Below are positions 16,105-24,862 of a stretch of 33,725 nt of DNA, in pieces. Made by a program: the position numbers and the translations under genes. Under the pieces are notes generated by a model that ran no database searches, was not told the DNA's origin, and saw nothing but the letters and a program-made list of their open reading frames with translations. Origin of the DNA: Roseinatronobacter ekhonensis (GTDB lineage: Bacteria > Pseudomonadota > Alphaproteobacteria > Rhodobacterales > Rhodobacteraceae); contig NZ_UIHC01000035.1 in the NCBI RefSeq assembly GCF_900499075.1, positions 1 through 33,725 on the forward strand. The letters are read 5' to 3'. Position 1 is the stretch's first letter. Each line of letters begins with the position of its first letter.

Positions 16105-16273
16105 TCCTATTTGAGCCTTTGGGTTTCGCCGTTTCAATTATCGCGCCGGAACTCGGATCATGGGTCAAATTCAAGTCGGGGCATGAACAACAATCCGCCA
16201 CATTCGGTAGGCATCGTTTCATGTAATCAGTTTCCGGCGCAGGTCCGGATCAGTGAACAGAAAGGATATGGCA

Positions 16274-17101
16274 ATGCGCCTAGTTTTCGGAGCCGTCCTT
16301 GTCGCGGGCCTTGGTCTGGCGGGGTTCGCCGCCTATCAGACCCAAGCGTATATTTCCAAAATGCAGACCGAACTCGCAGAGGCTCGCGCGAACGCGAACA
16401 CTACCGATATGGTCAACGTGTTCCTGGCCAAGCGGCCCATGACCTACGGGGAACGACTGACCCGCGAAGATGTGCTGGTCGCCGCCTTCCCGGATTATGC
16501 GGTGCCTGCCAATGCATTGAGCGAGGTCGAAGCCTTGTTTCCCAACAACATTGACCACCGCATTGTGCTGCGCACGATGGATGAAAAGGAACCGATCCTG
16601 CTGAGCAAGCTGACAGCACCGGGCAAGGAAGCCGGCATCACGTCGCATCTTAGCCCCGGCAAACGCGCCTTTACCATCGCGGTCAACCAGATCAGCGGTG
16701 TGGCCGGTTTCCTGCGCCCTGGCGACCATGTCGACGTGTTCTGGTCGGGCCGCCGCAACGGAAACGAGGAATTCACACAGTTGATCCAGTCACAATTGCG
16801 CATTATCGCGGTTGATCAATCGGCCAATATGGACCGCTCTGAAAAAGTGCGCGTTGCCAACAATATCACCGTGGAGGCCAGCCCTGAACAAGCCGCCGGA
16901 CTGGCGCTTGCGCAAGGCTCAGGCCGCTTGTCGCTGGCACTGGTCGGCGTCGGCGATACCGAGGTGTCGGGCGATGTCGAAATGACCCAAGATCGCCTGC
17001 TGGGCGTGGTGCGCGAAGAGCGTTCGGTTGAAGAGAAATGCCATATCCGCACGCGCCGCGGCAATGAGCTTGTGAACATCGAGATCCCTTGCACGAATTG
17101 A
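16274..17101 (+). CDS. cpaB: Tad pilus assembly protein CpaB (RcpC)
   Basis: This 275-residue periplasmic protein is anchored by one N-terminal membrane helix (MRLVFGAVLVAGLGLAGFAAYQ). The SAF domain is visible around residues 50-115 (VNVFLAKRPMTYGERLTREDVLVAAFP). The RcpC part follows with SPGKRAFTIAVNQISGVAGFLRPGDHVDVFWS. CpaB works with the secretin CpaC to guide the pilus through the outer membrane. The ATG at 16274 is best spaced from AAGGA. Another ATG at 16268 and a GTG at 16253 are possible. It ends with a strong terminator, so it may be its own transcription unit. Confidence 0.92.
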   Translation: MRLVFGAVLVAGLGLAGFAAYQTQAYISKMQTELAEARANANTTDMVNVFLAKRPMTYGERLTREDVLVAAFPDYAVPANALSEVEALFPNNIDHRIVLRTMDEKEPILLSKLTAPGKEAGITSHLSPGKRAFTIAVNQISGVAGFLRPGDHVDVFWSGRRNGNEEFTQLIQSQLRIIAVDQSANMDRSEKVRVANNITVEASPEQAAGLALAQGSGRLSLALVGVGDTEVSGDVEMTQDRLLGVVREERSVEEKCHIRTRRGNELVNIEIPCTN

Positions 17102-17127
17102 GGCGCATTGCCCCAGCGCATAGAACA

Positions 17128-17159
17128 GGGTCCGTGGCACGTTGCCCGGACCCGTTTTT
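17128..17159 (+). terminator. Terminator between cpaB and cpaC
   Basis: GGGTCCG (17128-17134) pairs with CGGACCC (17147-17153), extended by an inner GGCA/TGCC pairing to an 11-bp stem with one bulge, followed by GTTTTT. It implies that cpaC is transcribed from a promoter in 17160-17355, which I could not locate. Confidence 0.85.
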
Positions 17160-17355
17160 CACGCCTGTGGCTCGACTAGATCGGGTGGTGTTGCTCGACT
17201 TGGCTGCAATATCTGCCCCGATCTGGCAAGATAGTTGCAGTTTTCACATAAAGAACGCCGCGCAACCATCTGGAATCTTGATAAGTTGTGCGGTTTCGGG
17301 CATGGTGACGCAAAATAATGGGCAAAGCCCGAGCAGTTTTAAAGGCAGGCACCTC

Positions 17356-18714
17356 ATGACGTTCAAGAGTTTGGCAGTCGCACTGCTGACGGTTACCGGC
17401 CTTGCGCTGGCGCAACCCGCGCCCGCCTTTGCCCAGACTGTCAGGGTTATCAACGGCGAGTCGGCGTCTACGTTGCGCGTTCCGATGAACCGTGCAGTGG
17501 TGGTCGAAACCGAAAACCCCTTTGCGGAGTTGTCCATCGCCAATCCCGGCATCGCCGACATTTCAACGCTGTCCGATCGCTCGATTTACGTTCTGGGCAA
17601 GACACCCGGTCGCACCACGCTGACCATACTTGGTCTGGATGGGAACCTGGTGTCGAATGTCGAGGTGCAGGTCACACCGGATATCGCCGAGTTCCGCGAG
17701 CGGCTGCGCCAGATCCTGCCCAGCGAGGAGATCGAGGTGCGCACCGCCAATGACGGGATCGTGTTGTCGGGCACCGTGTCGACACCCGCACGGCTGGATG
17801 CCGCCTTTCAACTTGCCCAACGCTACGCGCCCGACCGCGTTTCGAACCTGATGAGCGTCGGCGGAACCCAACAGGTCATGCTGAAAGTGCGCTTTGCCGA
17901 AATGCAGCGCGGGGTCAGCAAGTCATTGGGTGGCAGTGTTCAGATCACAGGCGGCACACGGGGTTCTGTCAGTTCTGGAAATTTCGCCACCCCGACAGCA
18001 ACAAATCCGGCCGGCACGCTGGGCTTCCGCGTTGGCGGTGGCAGCCTGACCGCGCAGGTCTTGATCGAAGCGCTTGAAACACAGGGCATGGCCCGCACGC
18101 TGGCAGAGCCTAACCTGACCGCTCTGTCCGGGCAGGAAGCGTCTTTCCTTGCGGGTGGCGAGTATCCGATCCCGGTGGTCGAAGACGGCAATGTCACGAT
18201 CCAGTATAAACCTTTTGGTGTTGAATTGGCCTTCACCCCAAGGGTGCTTGAAGACAACGTTATCAACCTGGCGCTGGAAGCGGCCGTCAGCTCGCTGGAT
18301 GGCACGAATACGGTGTCCATCGGTGGGTCTGTGGTCAATGCCTTCCGTCGCCGGTCTACCCAGACCACGGTTGAATTGCGCGACGGTGAGAGTTTTGCCA
18401 TCGCCGGGCTGCTGGAAGACGATTTCCGGTCAGGCTCTACCGCCGTGCCATGGCTGTCGGAATTGCCAATTCTGGGGGCACTGTTTCGCAGCGTGAACTA
18501 TCAGCGCAGCCAGACAGAGCTGGTGATCATCATCACGGCACATCTGGTCACACCGACCCGAGGCGAGGCTTTGATGCTGCCGACCGACCGCGTCCGCCCG
18601 CCCAGCGAGCGTGAGCTGTTCCTGAACGGACAAATGTCGTCAAGCGGCGGTGGTGCCGTCGGTGAAGTCGCCCGGCAAGATTTTGGCGGGTCTTATGGCT
18701 ATGTCATGGAATGA
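17356..18714 (+). CDS. cpaC: Tad pilus outer-membrane secretin CpaC (RcpA)
   Basis: This 452-residue secretin forms the outer-membrane channel for the pilus. A signal peptide (MTFKSLAVALLTVTGLALAQ) precedes the mature part. The N-terminal pilus domain has VPMNRAVVVETENPFAELSIANPGIADI and YVLGKTPGRTTLTI, and a BON-like region follows (LRQILPSEEIEV). The secretin core has VMLKVRFAEMQRG, AEPNLTALSGQEASFLAGGEYPIPV and the C-terminal FAIAGLLEDDF and LFRSVNYQRSQTELVIIITAHLV. The start at 17356 gives a proper signal peptide and follows AAAGGCAGG. A longer frame back to 17089 runs through the terminator and is rejected. Confidence 0.94.
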   Translation: MTFKSLAVALLTVTGLALAQPAPAFAQTVRVINGESASTLRVPMNRAVVVETENPFAELSIANPGIADISTLSDRSIYVLGKTPGRTTLTILGLDGNLVSNVEVQVTPDIAEFRERLRQILPSEEIEVRTANDGIVLSGTVSTPARLDAAFQLAQRYAPDRVSNLMSVGGTQQVMLKVRFAEMQRGVSKSLGGSVQITGGTRGSVSSGNFATPTATNPAGTLGFRVGGGSLTAQVLIEALETQGMARTLAEPNLTALSGQEASFLAGGEYPIPVVEDGNVTIQYKPFGVELAFTPRVLEDNVINLALEAAVSSLDGTNTVSIGGSVVNAFRRRSTQTTVELRDGESFAIAGLLEDDFRSGSTAVPWLSELPILGALFRSVNYQRSQTELVIIITAHLVTPTRGEALMLPTDRVRPPSERELFLNGQMSSSGGGAVGEVARQDFGGSYGYVME

Positions 18715-18748
18715 TCGTCGCCCTTTTTCCTTTGTGCAGGAGCCTGCA

Positions 18749-19372
18749 ATGGCCGTGAACAGACGTTTTTTCTTATTGGGCAGCGCAGGGCTGGGCCTGT
18801 CGGCGTGCGGTGGCAGTTTTCACCACGAGGCCGGGATTGGTCTGGATGAGGGCGGCTTTGGCAACCCGACGATGCACAATCACCTCGTGCAGACCGGAAA
18901 GATCAGCCTGGCCGAGATCATGACCCGGCGCTTCCATGACGAAGTGCCATCCATGGTGAATTTCGATTTCGACAGCGCGGCTCTGTCCGCCGAAGCCAAA
19001 AGCACGCTGCGGATACAAGCTGATTGGATGAAACAATTCCCGGAGCTGCGCTACACGATTTACGGGCACACGGATGCCGTCGGGTCGAACGCGTCAAACA
19101 AACGGCTTGGGTTGCACCGCGCGCGCGCAGTGCGCCGCTATCTTGTCTCGCTGGGTGTGCCGCATCGTAGCATCATCGCCGTCGTCTCACGCGGGGAAAA
19201 CCAACCGCTAATCGTCAGTGAAGGGCGAGAGCCTGCCAACCGTCGCACCGTAACCGAAATATCAGGGTCGATCCGTCGGGGCGCCGATATGATGAATGGG
19301 GAATACGCGCGCGTCATTCAGCGCGAATATGTGGCTTCTGCGACCGAGCAGCATAACACCGCGACCGACTGA
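18749..19372 (+). CDS. OmpA-family lipoprotein of the Tad locus
   Basis: This 207-residue protein begins with a signal ending in the lipobox LSAC (Cys20), so it is a lipoprotein. The C-terminal half is an OmpA-like peptidoglycan-binding domain: VNFDFDSAALSAEAKSTL, then YGHTDAVGSNASNKRLGLHRARAVRRYLVSLG, with the Asp and Arg that hold diaminopimelate. Such a protein may anchor the pilus secretin to the cell wall, a role inferred from location between cpaC and cpaE. AGGAG precedes the ATG. A terminator follows the gene. Confidence 0.88.
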   Translation: MAVNRRFFLLGSAGLGLSACGGSFHHEAGIGLDEGGFGNPTMHNHLVQTGKISLAEIMTRRFHDEVPSMVNFDFDSAALSAEAKSTLRIQADWMKQFPELRYTIYGHTDAVGSNASNKRLGLHRARAVRRYLVSLGVPHRSIIAVVSRGENQPLIVSEGREPANRRTVTEISGSIRRGADMMNGEYARVIQREYVASATEQHNTATD

Positions 19373-19397
19373 TCCCCGCGCAAGCCACTGAAACACG

Positions 19398-19430
19398 AAT
19401 GGTCCGGAGCACATGCCCGGGCCATTTTTT
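19398..19430 (+). terminator. Terminator between the OmpA-like gene and cpaE
   Basis: AATGGTCCGG (19398-19407) pairs with CCGGGCCATT (19417-19426), 10 bp with one G-U pair, followed by six T (19425-19430). It separates the cpaC-ompA unit from cpaE. Confidence 0.85.
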
Positions 19431-19587
19431 CTAAAATATCATAGCTGTCGAACAATTGCGGGCATTTAGCCCAAATCTTGCCAGAATTATAGACAATCTT
19501 CTCACAACAGTTTTGCCGCTTCCGGACCATTCCCGTCTTTGTGCGCCGGTGGTTGGAAAAGGCTTCGTAGATTTTAGGATGACGACG

Positions 19588-20817
19588 ATGGATGACATGT
19601 CACAGGAAAAGTCAGGGTTGATCCGAGCTTGCACGATCTCGCGCGATGTTCAGAATTTCGACCTGCTGATCGAAGACATGGAAACCGAATTCGGTGAAAG
19701 TTGGGGCGACCTGACCTTTGCGGAAGCGAACGCATTTCTGTCGGAACCGGATGCCGGAGCATTGGAAGTCATTGCCATCGCCCTCGATGACGCGGACGAG
19801 GGGTCTGTCCAGATCGTTCGCACCATCATAGAGAAGGCGTCGGCCCGCGGTGTCCATATCCTGCTGATCGCAGAGGCTTTGTCCCCGATCCTGCTGCACC
19901 AGCTCTTGCGCGCCGGTGCAGAGGATTTTGTTCCCTATCCTTTGCCCGAAAACGCGCTGCATGACGCCATAGAACGGTTGCACAAGTCCGATCAGGCGGT
20001 GGCCACGAACGCTGCCGTTCAGATGGGCAGCGGCGGCAAGCATGGCGCCATTTTCGCGGTGCAGTCGCTTTGCGGCGGCGGTGGCGCGACCAATTTCGCG
20101 GTCAATCTGGGCTGGGAATTGTGCCAGATCGGCAAAGGCCAGACGCCATCGGTCTGCATTCTGGATTTTGATTTTCAATCCGGATCGGTTGCGACCTATC
20201 TTGACCTTGCACGCACCGAAAAGGTCTACGAACTGTTGTCGCAAACCCATTCTATGGATGCAGACGCGTTCCATGCGGCGCTGCAGGTGTTTCAGGAAAA
20301 GATGCACGTCTTGACCGCCCCGTCGGACATGCTGCCGCTGGACCTGCTGAGCCCGGAAGAGATCGAGCGCGTTATTTCGATGGCGCAATCGCATTTCGAC
20401 TACGTCATCATCGACCTGCCACGGGCGATCATGCACTGGACGGAAACGGTCCTGAATATGTCCGATTTGTTCTTCGCCATGATCGAGTTGGATATGCGGT
20501 CCGCACAAAACGCACTGCGCATGATCCGTGCGCTCAAGGCGGACGGGATCGACATGGGCAAGCACCGTTTCATCCTGAACCGTGCGCCGAAATTCACGGA
20601 TCTGGGTGGCAAATCGCGAGCCAAGCGCATGTCCGAGAGCTTGGGCATCTCGATCGCGACATATCTGCCCGATGGCGGCATTCAGATACGCGATGCCAAT
20701 GATCATGGCCTGCCCTTGGCCGAGTTCGCCGCCAAGAACCCGCTTTTCAAGGAAATCCGTAAATTCGCGTCAGCGCTGCATGAAACCAACAGTGCTGCGA
20801 AACTGGCCGCAGAGTAA
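19588..20817 (+). CDS. cpaE: Tad pilus localisation ATPase CpaE (TadZ)
   Basis: This 409-residue protein combines an N-terminal receiver-like domain (residues about 8-130, LLIAEALSPILLHQLLRAGAEDFVPYPLPE) with a ParA/MinD-like ATPase domain. The Walker A-like loop reads SLCGGGGATNFAVNLG: the signature lysine of the deviant Walker A (K-G-G-x-G-K-T/S) is missing, as is reported for some TadZ proteins. The Walker B-like LDFDFQSGSVA and YVIIDLP follow. TadZ proteins locate the pilus machine at the pole. It starts the cpaE-cpaF-tadB-tadC-... run. The ATG at 19588 is the best spaced of three in-frame ATGs. Confidence 0.9.
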   Translation: MDDMSQEKSGLIRACTISRDVQNFDLLIEDMETEFGESWGDLTFAEANAFLSEPDAGALEVIAIALDDADEGSVQIVRTIIEKASARGVHILLIAEALSPILLHQLLRAGAEDFVPYPLPENALHDAIERLHKSDQAVATNAAVQMGSGGKHGAIFAVQSLCGGGGATNFAVNLGWELCQIGKGQTPSVCILDFDFQSGSVATYLDLARTEKVYELLSQTHSMDADAFHAALQVFQEKMHVLTAPSDMLPLDLLSPEEIERVISMAQSHFDYVIIDLPRAIMHWTETVLNMSDLFFAMIELDMRSAQNALRMIRALKADGIDMGKHRFILNRAPKFTDLGGKSRAKRMSESLGISIATYLPDGGIQIRDANDHGLPLAEFAAKNPLFKEIRKFASALHETNSAAKLAAE

Positions 20818-20829
20818 CGAGGAACTATT

Positions 20830-22281
20830 ATGTTTGCACGATATCGCAAGAACACGGAAAGCGCCGCGCAGCCGGTGCGGGCATCTGCTGGCGCACCTGC
20901 ACGCCAGATTCCGACCAAGGACACGCCAAAGGCACCGGCCAAGCCGATGGCCGAAGCCCAACCGCGCCCCGCGGCAAAGCCGGAGCCGACCTCGAAGGAG
21001 GAGCAGCGCAAGCTGCGGATGAACAAGATCAAGACCGAATTACACCGGCGCCTGCTGGACAATCTGAACTTGTCAGCCTTGGAAAACGCTAGCGAATCGG
21101 AACTGCGCGGAGAGATCAATTCGATCGTTTCTGAAGCGCTCTCAGAGATGGATGTCGTCCTCAACAGCGAGGAACGGTCGACGCTGAATCGGGATCTGTT
21201 CTTTGAAGTGATGGGCCTTGGTCCGCTGGAACCGCTTTTGCAAGATGACAGCGTCAACGATATTCTGGTGAATGGGCCAAAGCGCATCTTTGTGGAACGC
21301 GCGGGCAAGCTGGAACTGACCGATGTCACCTTCCGCGATGAACGCCACCTGTTGCGCATTATCGACAAGATCGTGTCCGCCGTGGGCCGCCGAGTGGACG
21401 AATCAAACCCTTATGTCGATGCGCGTTTGGCCGATGGCTCGCGCTTCAACGCAATGGTGCCACCCGTTGCGGTCGATGGCTCGCTCGTGTCCATTCGGAA
21501 GTTCAAGAAAGAGAAGCTGAGCATTGATGATCTGGTCAAGTTCGGCGCCTTCTCTCCTGAAATGGCACTTTATCTTGAAGCGGCGGTGTCCACCCGATTG
21601 AACGTGATCGTGTCGGGCGGGACCGGCTCGGGCAAGACGACCACGCTTAACGCTTTGTCCGGCTTTATCGGCAACACTGAGCGTGTCCTGACAATCGAGG
21701 ATACGGCAGAATTGCAGTTGCAGCAGGAACATGTGGGCCGCATGGAAAGCCGCCCCGCCAATATGGAAGGGCGCGGCGCCGTCACCCAGCGTGACTGTTT
21801 GCGCAACGCGCTGCGTATGCGACCGGACCGCATTATCGTGGGTGAAACCCGTGGCGAGGAAGTGATCGACATGTTGCAGGCCATGAATACTGGCCATGAC
21901 GGGTCCATGACCACCATCCACGCGAATACCGCGCGTGACGGTATCAGCCGTCTGGAAAACATGGTTGCCATGGCCGGGATTGATATGCCGCTGAAAGCAG
22001 TGCGCAGTCAGATCGGGTCGGCCGTGAACCTGATCGTACAGGTTTCGCGACTGCAAGACGGCTCCCGCCGGATGATGTCGGTGACAGAGATCACGGGGAT
22101 GGAAGGTGAAATCATCACCATGCAAGAGATCTTCCGGTTCGAACGCACGGGTATTGAACCTGACGGCACCATTCTGGGGCATTTCACAGGCACCGGCCTG
22201 CGGTCGCACTACGCAGACCGTTTCAAACGCTGGGGCTATGACCTGCCCGCAACGATTTACGATCAGGTAAAGGCGAAGTAA
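20830..22281 (+). CDS. cpaF: Tad pilus secretion ATPase CpaF (TadA)
   Basis: This 483-residue type II/IV secretion ATPase powers pilus assembly. The first 60 residues are a disordered Ala/Pro/Lys region. The N-domain has FFEVMGLGPLEPLLQDDSVNDILVNGP. The Walker A is SGGTGSGKTTTLNALS (residues about 262-276). The Asp box (ERVLTIEDTAELQL), Walker B (MRPDRIIVGETRGEEVIDMLQAMNTGHDGS) and His box (TIHANTARD) follow. GAGGAAC lies 7 bases before the ATG. tadB starts two bases after the stop. Confidence 0.97.
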   Translation: MFARYRKNTESAAQPVRASAGAPARQIPTKDTPKAPAKPMAEAQPRPAAKPEPTSKEEQRKLRMNKIKTELHRRLLDNLNLSALENASESELRGEINSIVSEALSEMDVVLNSEERSTLNRDLFFEVMGLGPLEPLLQDDSVNDILVNGPKRIFVERAGKLELTDVTFRDERHLLRIIDKIVSAVGRRVDESNPYVDARLADGSRFNAMVPPVAVDGSLVSIRKFKKEKLSIDDLVKFGAFSPEMALYLEAAVSTRLNVIVSGGTGSGKTTTLNALSGFIGNTERVLTIEDTAELQLQQEHVGRMESRPANMEGRGAVTQRDCLRNALRMRPDRIIVGETRGEEVIDMLQAMNTGHDGSMTTIHANTARDGISRLENMVAMAGIDMPLKAVRSQIGSAVNLIVQVSRLQDGSRRMMSVTEITGMEGEIITMQEIFRFERTGIEPDGTILGHFTGTGLRSHYADRFKRWGYDLPATIYDQVKAK

Positions 22282-22283
22282 CC

Positions 22284-23252
22284 ATGGAACTCTCACTTAG
22301 TCCATTGATTTATATCGCCATTTTTGGCGCGGTTATTCTGGTTATCCAGGGTGTCTATCTGCTGGTTTTCGGCAAGAGCATTGAACATGATTCAAAGCTC
22401 AACCGTCGATTGGACCTGATGTCGAAAGGCAAATCCAAGCAGGATGTCATCGAACAGTTGCGCAAAGAGCGTTCGGTCCACGGCCAGAACCTGTCGATCC
22501 CGCTTTATGGTCTGTTGTCTGATCGTGCGAAGAAAGCGAATATCGCGTTCACACCGCAGATGTTGTTGATGCTGATGGGCGGGTTGAGCGTTTTCAGCTT
22601 CGTCTTGCTCTCGTTTGGCACCAGTGCGCCACTGCCGGTTCGCTTGGCAATCGGGGTTGCTATGGGTGTCGGCGGTGTCTTTTTCTGGGTGTCGAGCAAG
22701 GCCAAGAAACGTATCGGCGCGATTGAGGAACAACTGGCAGAGGCGGTTGATCTCATGGTCCGAAGCTTGCGTGTCGGTCACCCGTTCAGCGCCGCCTTGG
22801 GCTCTGCGGCGGACGAGATTGCCGATCCGCTGGGGACCGAACTGGGCCTGATCGCCGATGAGGTTGCTTATGGGCGCGATGCGGGCGAGGCGCTGGGCGA
22901 GTTTGGCGAGCGTGTCGGCCTGCCAGATATCGGGTTTCTGTCGGTCGCTGTCTCGATTCAGCAAAAATCGGGCGGCAACCTCGCCGAAATCCTGGACGGA
23001 TTGTCAAAAGTGATCCGTGCGCGCTTCAAGCTGTTCCGCCGCGTGCGCGCCATCACCGCAGAAGCGAAATGGTCCGGCATGTTCCTGTCCGGTTTCCCGA
23101 TTGCGGCCATGGTCATGATCCAGGTCATCAAGCCGGACTACTATGACCCGGTCAAAGGCACGCCGCTCTACATTCCGCTGGCGATTGTTGTCGGCCTCTT
23201 TCTGGTCATCAATGTGCTCTACATGCGCAAGATGACCGACATCAAAGTGTAA
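22284..23252 (+). CDS. tadB: Tad pilus inner-membrane protein TadB
   Basis: This 322-residue inner-membrane protein is of the T2SSF family. Hydrophobic segments lie near residues 6-28, 95-115, 120-135 and 290-320. The T2SSF core has EEQLAEAVDLMVRSLRVGHPFSAALGSAADEIADPLG and VAVSIQQKSGGNLAEILDGLSKVIR. With TadC it forms the platform for the CpaF motor. The gene is packed between cpaF and tadC. Confidence 0.94.
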   Translation: MELSLSPLIYIAIFGAVILVIQGVYLLVFGKSIEHDSKLNRRLDLMSKGKSKQDVIEQLRKERSVHGQNLSIPLYGLLSDRAKKANIAFTPQMLLMLMGGLSVFSFVLLSFGTSAPLPVRLAIGVAMGVGGVFFWVSSKAKKRIGAIEEQLAEAVDLMVRSLRVGHPFSAALGSAADEIADPLGTELGLIADEVAYGRDAGEALGEFGERVGLPDIGFLSVAVSIQQKSGGNLAEILDGLSKVIRARFKLFRRVRAITAEAKWSGMFLSGFPIAAMVMIQVIKPDYYDPVKGTPLYIPLAIVVGLFLVINVLYMRKMTDIKV

Positions 23253-23276
23253 CCTGCCTCAGTAAGGGAGTTTCCA

Positions 23277-24257
23277 ATGTTAGATATGTTTCAGGGCGGG
23301 TTCGGCACGATTTTGCTGCTTGGTGTGATCGGTATTGTGCTGGTCGCCATAGCTGGCTTCGCGGCCTTCGGAGATAACTCCGACGACCCGATGAGCAAAT
23401 TGAAAGACCAAGTCAGCGCCGCGGAGTCCAAAAAGCGCAGCACCGCTGCGACAGGCCTGCGTCGTAAAGAGGGCAAGGGCATCAACGGGCTGGAGAAATT
23501 TGCCAAATTTCTGGAGCCAGAGAACGAACAGGAATTGGGTGCCGCGCGCCAACGGATGATCCAGGCGGGGTATCACGGCAGGCACGCGGTTCGCGATTTT
23601 CAGGCGCTTCAGTTCATTCTGGCAATTGGGTTTTTGCTGGTGTCCCTGTTGGTGGTCTTCGTCATCACACCGGACACGTTCGAAAGCGTGCCAATGCGGA
23701 CTGCCGCGATAATCCTGCCCATGCTGATCGGGTATTACGGGCCGCGCAAATGGATTGACGGACGTGTCGAAGCGCGCAAGGAAGAGATCATCAGCGGCTT
23801 CCCCGACGCGCTGGACATGCTGTTGATCTGTGTCGAAGCCGGTCAGTCACTGGACCAGTCCATCCAGCGGGTTTCTGTTGAAATTTCTAATACTTACCCG
23901 GCGCTGGGCGAGGAATTGACAACGGTTGGTGAGCAGGTCAAGGCGGGCCGCGAGCGGAGCGAGGTTCTGAAGGATCTGGCCAAGCGGTGCGACATCTCCG
24001 ATATCAACAGCTTTACGACCGTGATGATCCAGGCGGCAACCTACGGCACCTCGATCACCGACGCATTGCGCGTGTTCGCAGCCGAGATGCGCGACAAGCG
24101 GATTATGCGAGCCGAGGAAAAGGCCAACATGCTTCCGACCAAGATGACGCTGGGTACCATGATGTTCACCGTGCCCCCGTTGCTGATTATCTTGATCGGT
24201 CCGTCTGTCGTAGGCATCATGACCGAATTGAGCAGTAGCAACATAACAGGCATGTAA
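23277..24257 (+). CDS. tadC: Tad pilus inner-membrane protein TadC
   Basis: This 326-residue paralogue of TadB has a T2SSF domain (FPDALDMLLICVEAGQSLDQSIQRVS and TTVMIQAATYGTSITDALRVFAAEMRDKRIMRAEEKANMLPTK, read in parts). Membrane helices lie at the start (FGTILLLGVIGIVLVAIAG), in the middle (LQFILAIGFLLVSLLVVFVI) and at the end (MMFTVPPLLIILIGPSVVG). The stop overlaps the next start by one base, indicating coupled translation. Confidence 0.94.
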   Translation: MLDMFQGGFGTILLLGVIGIVLVAIAGFAAFGDNSDDPMSKLKDQVSAAESKKRSTAATGLRRKEGKGINGLEKFAKFLEPENEQELGAARQRMIQAGYHGRHAVRDFQALQFILAIGFLLVSLLVVFVITPDTFESVPMRTAAIILPMLIGYYGPRKWIDGRVEARKEEIISGFPDALDMLLICVEAGQSLDQSIQRVSVEISNTYPALGEELTTVGEQVKAGRERSEVLKDLAKRCDISDINSFTTVMIQAATYGTSITDALRVFAAEMRDKRIMRAEEKANMLPTKMTLGTMMFTVPPLLIILIGPSVVGIMTELSSSNITGM

Positions 24258-24841
24258 TGCAACGTTGGAGCATGGGCGTCCTTCTATGTTTCGTAGTCAG
24301 CGGTTGCGCGCTGCCCCCCGGCGGGGGCAGTGAAAACGCTTCTGATCTCGGTGCAGGCCCGGACCAAGTCGCTTCACGCGATCTTGACATCGCCGAAGCG
24401 GTCGATGGGTTGGTGGTCGGACACAGGCTGATGGCCGCGGGCGAATATGAGCTTGCTCTGCGGGCTTACTACCGGGCGTCTGCCGCGAATGGCGTCAATG
24501 TCGATATTCTGTCGGCCATAGGTTCTGCCAACCTGCGCCTAGGGCGTGTGCAACAAGCCGAACAGGTGCTTCGCCGCGCATTGGAGCAAGACGAAACCTT
24601 TGTACCGGCCCACAACAATCTTGGTGTGGCACTGGGCGAGCAGGGTGAATGGGGCGAAGCCGGACTGCATTTCCGCAACGCTTTTGCGTTCGATGGCGGT
24701 CGATCGTCGGAAATTCGCGATAACTTGCGTTTGGCAATCGAAAAAACTGCGGAAACAGGGTATGATGAGCGCGAGGCACACCGGCTTTCGCTGGTGCGGC
24801 GGGGTCAGGGCAGGTTCCTGCTTCTGGACACGCCGTTATAA
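24257..24841 (+). CDS. tadD: TadD-like TPR lipoprotein (first copy)
   Basis: This 194-residue lipoprotein has signal and lipobox VSGC (Cys17). Residues about 55-150 form TPR-type helical repeats (AAGEYELALRAYYRASAANG, then LGRVQQAEQVLRRALEQDE, then NLGVALGEQGEWGEAGLHFRNAF). TadD proteins support secretin assembly or stability. The start overlaps the tadC stop (TAATG). A second TPR lipoprotein follows at once, so the roles are probably divided. Confidence 0.85.
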   Translation: MQRWSMGVLLCFVVSGCALPPGGGSENASDLGAGPDQVASRDLDIAEAVDGLVVGHRLMAAGEYELALRAYYRASAANGVNVDILSAIGSANLRLGRVQQAEQVLRRALEQDETFVPAHNNLGVALGEQGEWGEAGLHFRNAFAFDGGRSSEIRDNLRLAIEKTAETGYDEREAHRLSLVRRGQGRFLLLDTPL

Positions 24842-24862
24842 CGAGCAATGAGGACGCAAAAA

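Noticed and set aside
19488-19493. TATAGA as a -10 element for cpaE.
   Set aside because: No acceptable -35 element lies 16-18 bases upstream, so the promoter assignment fails.
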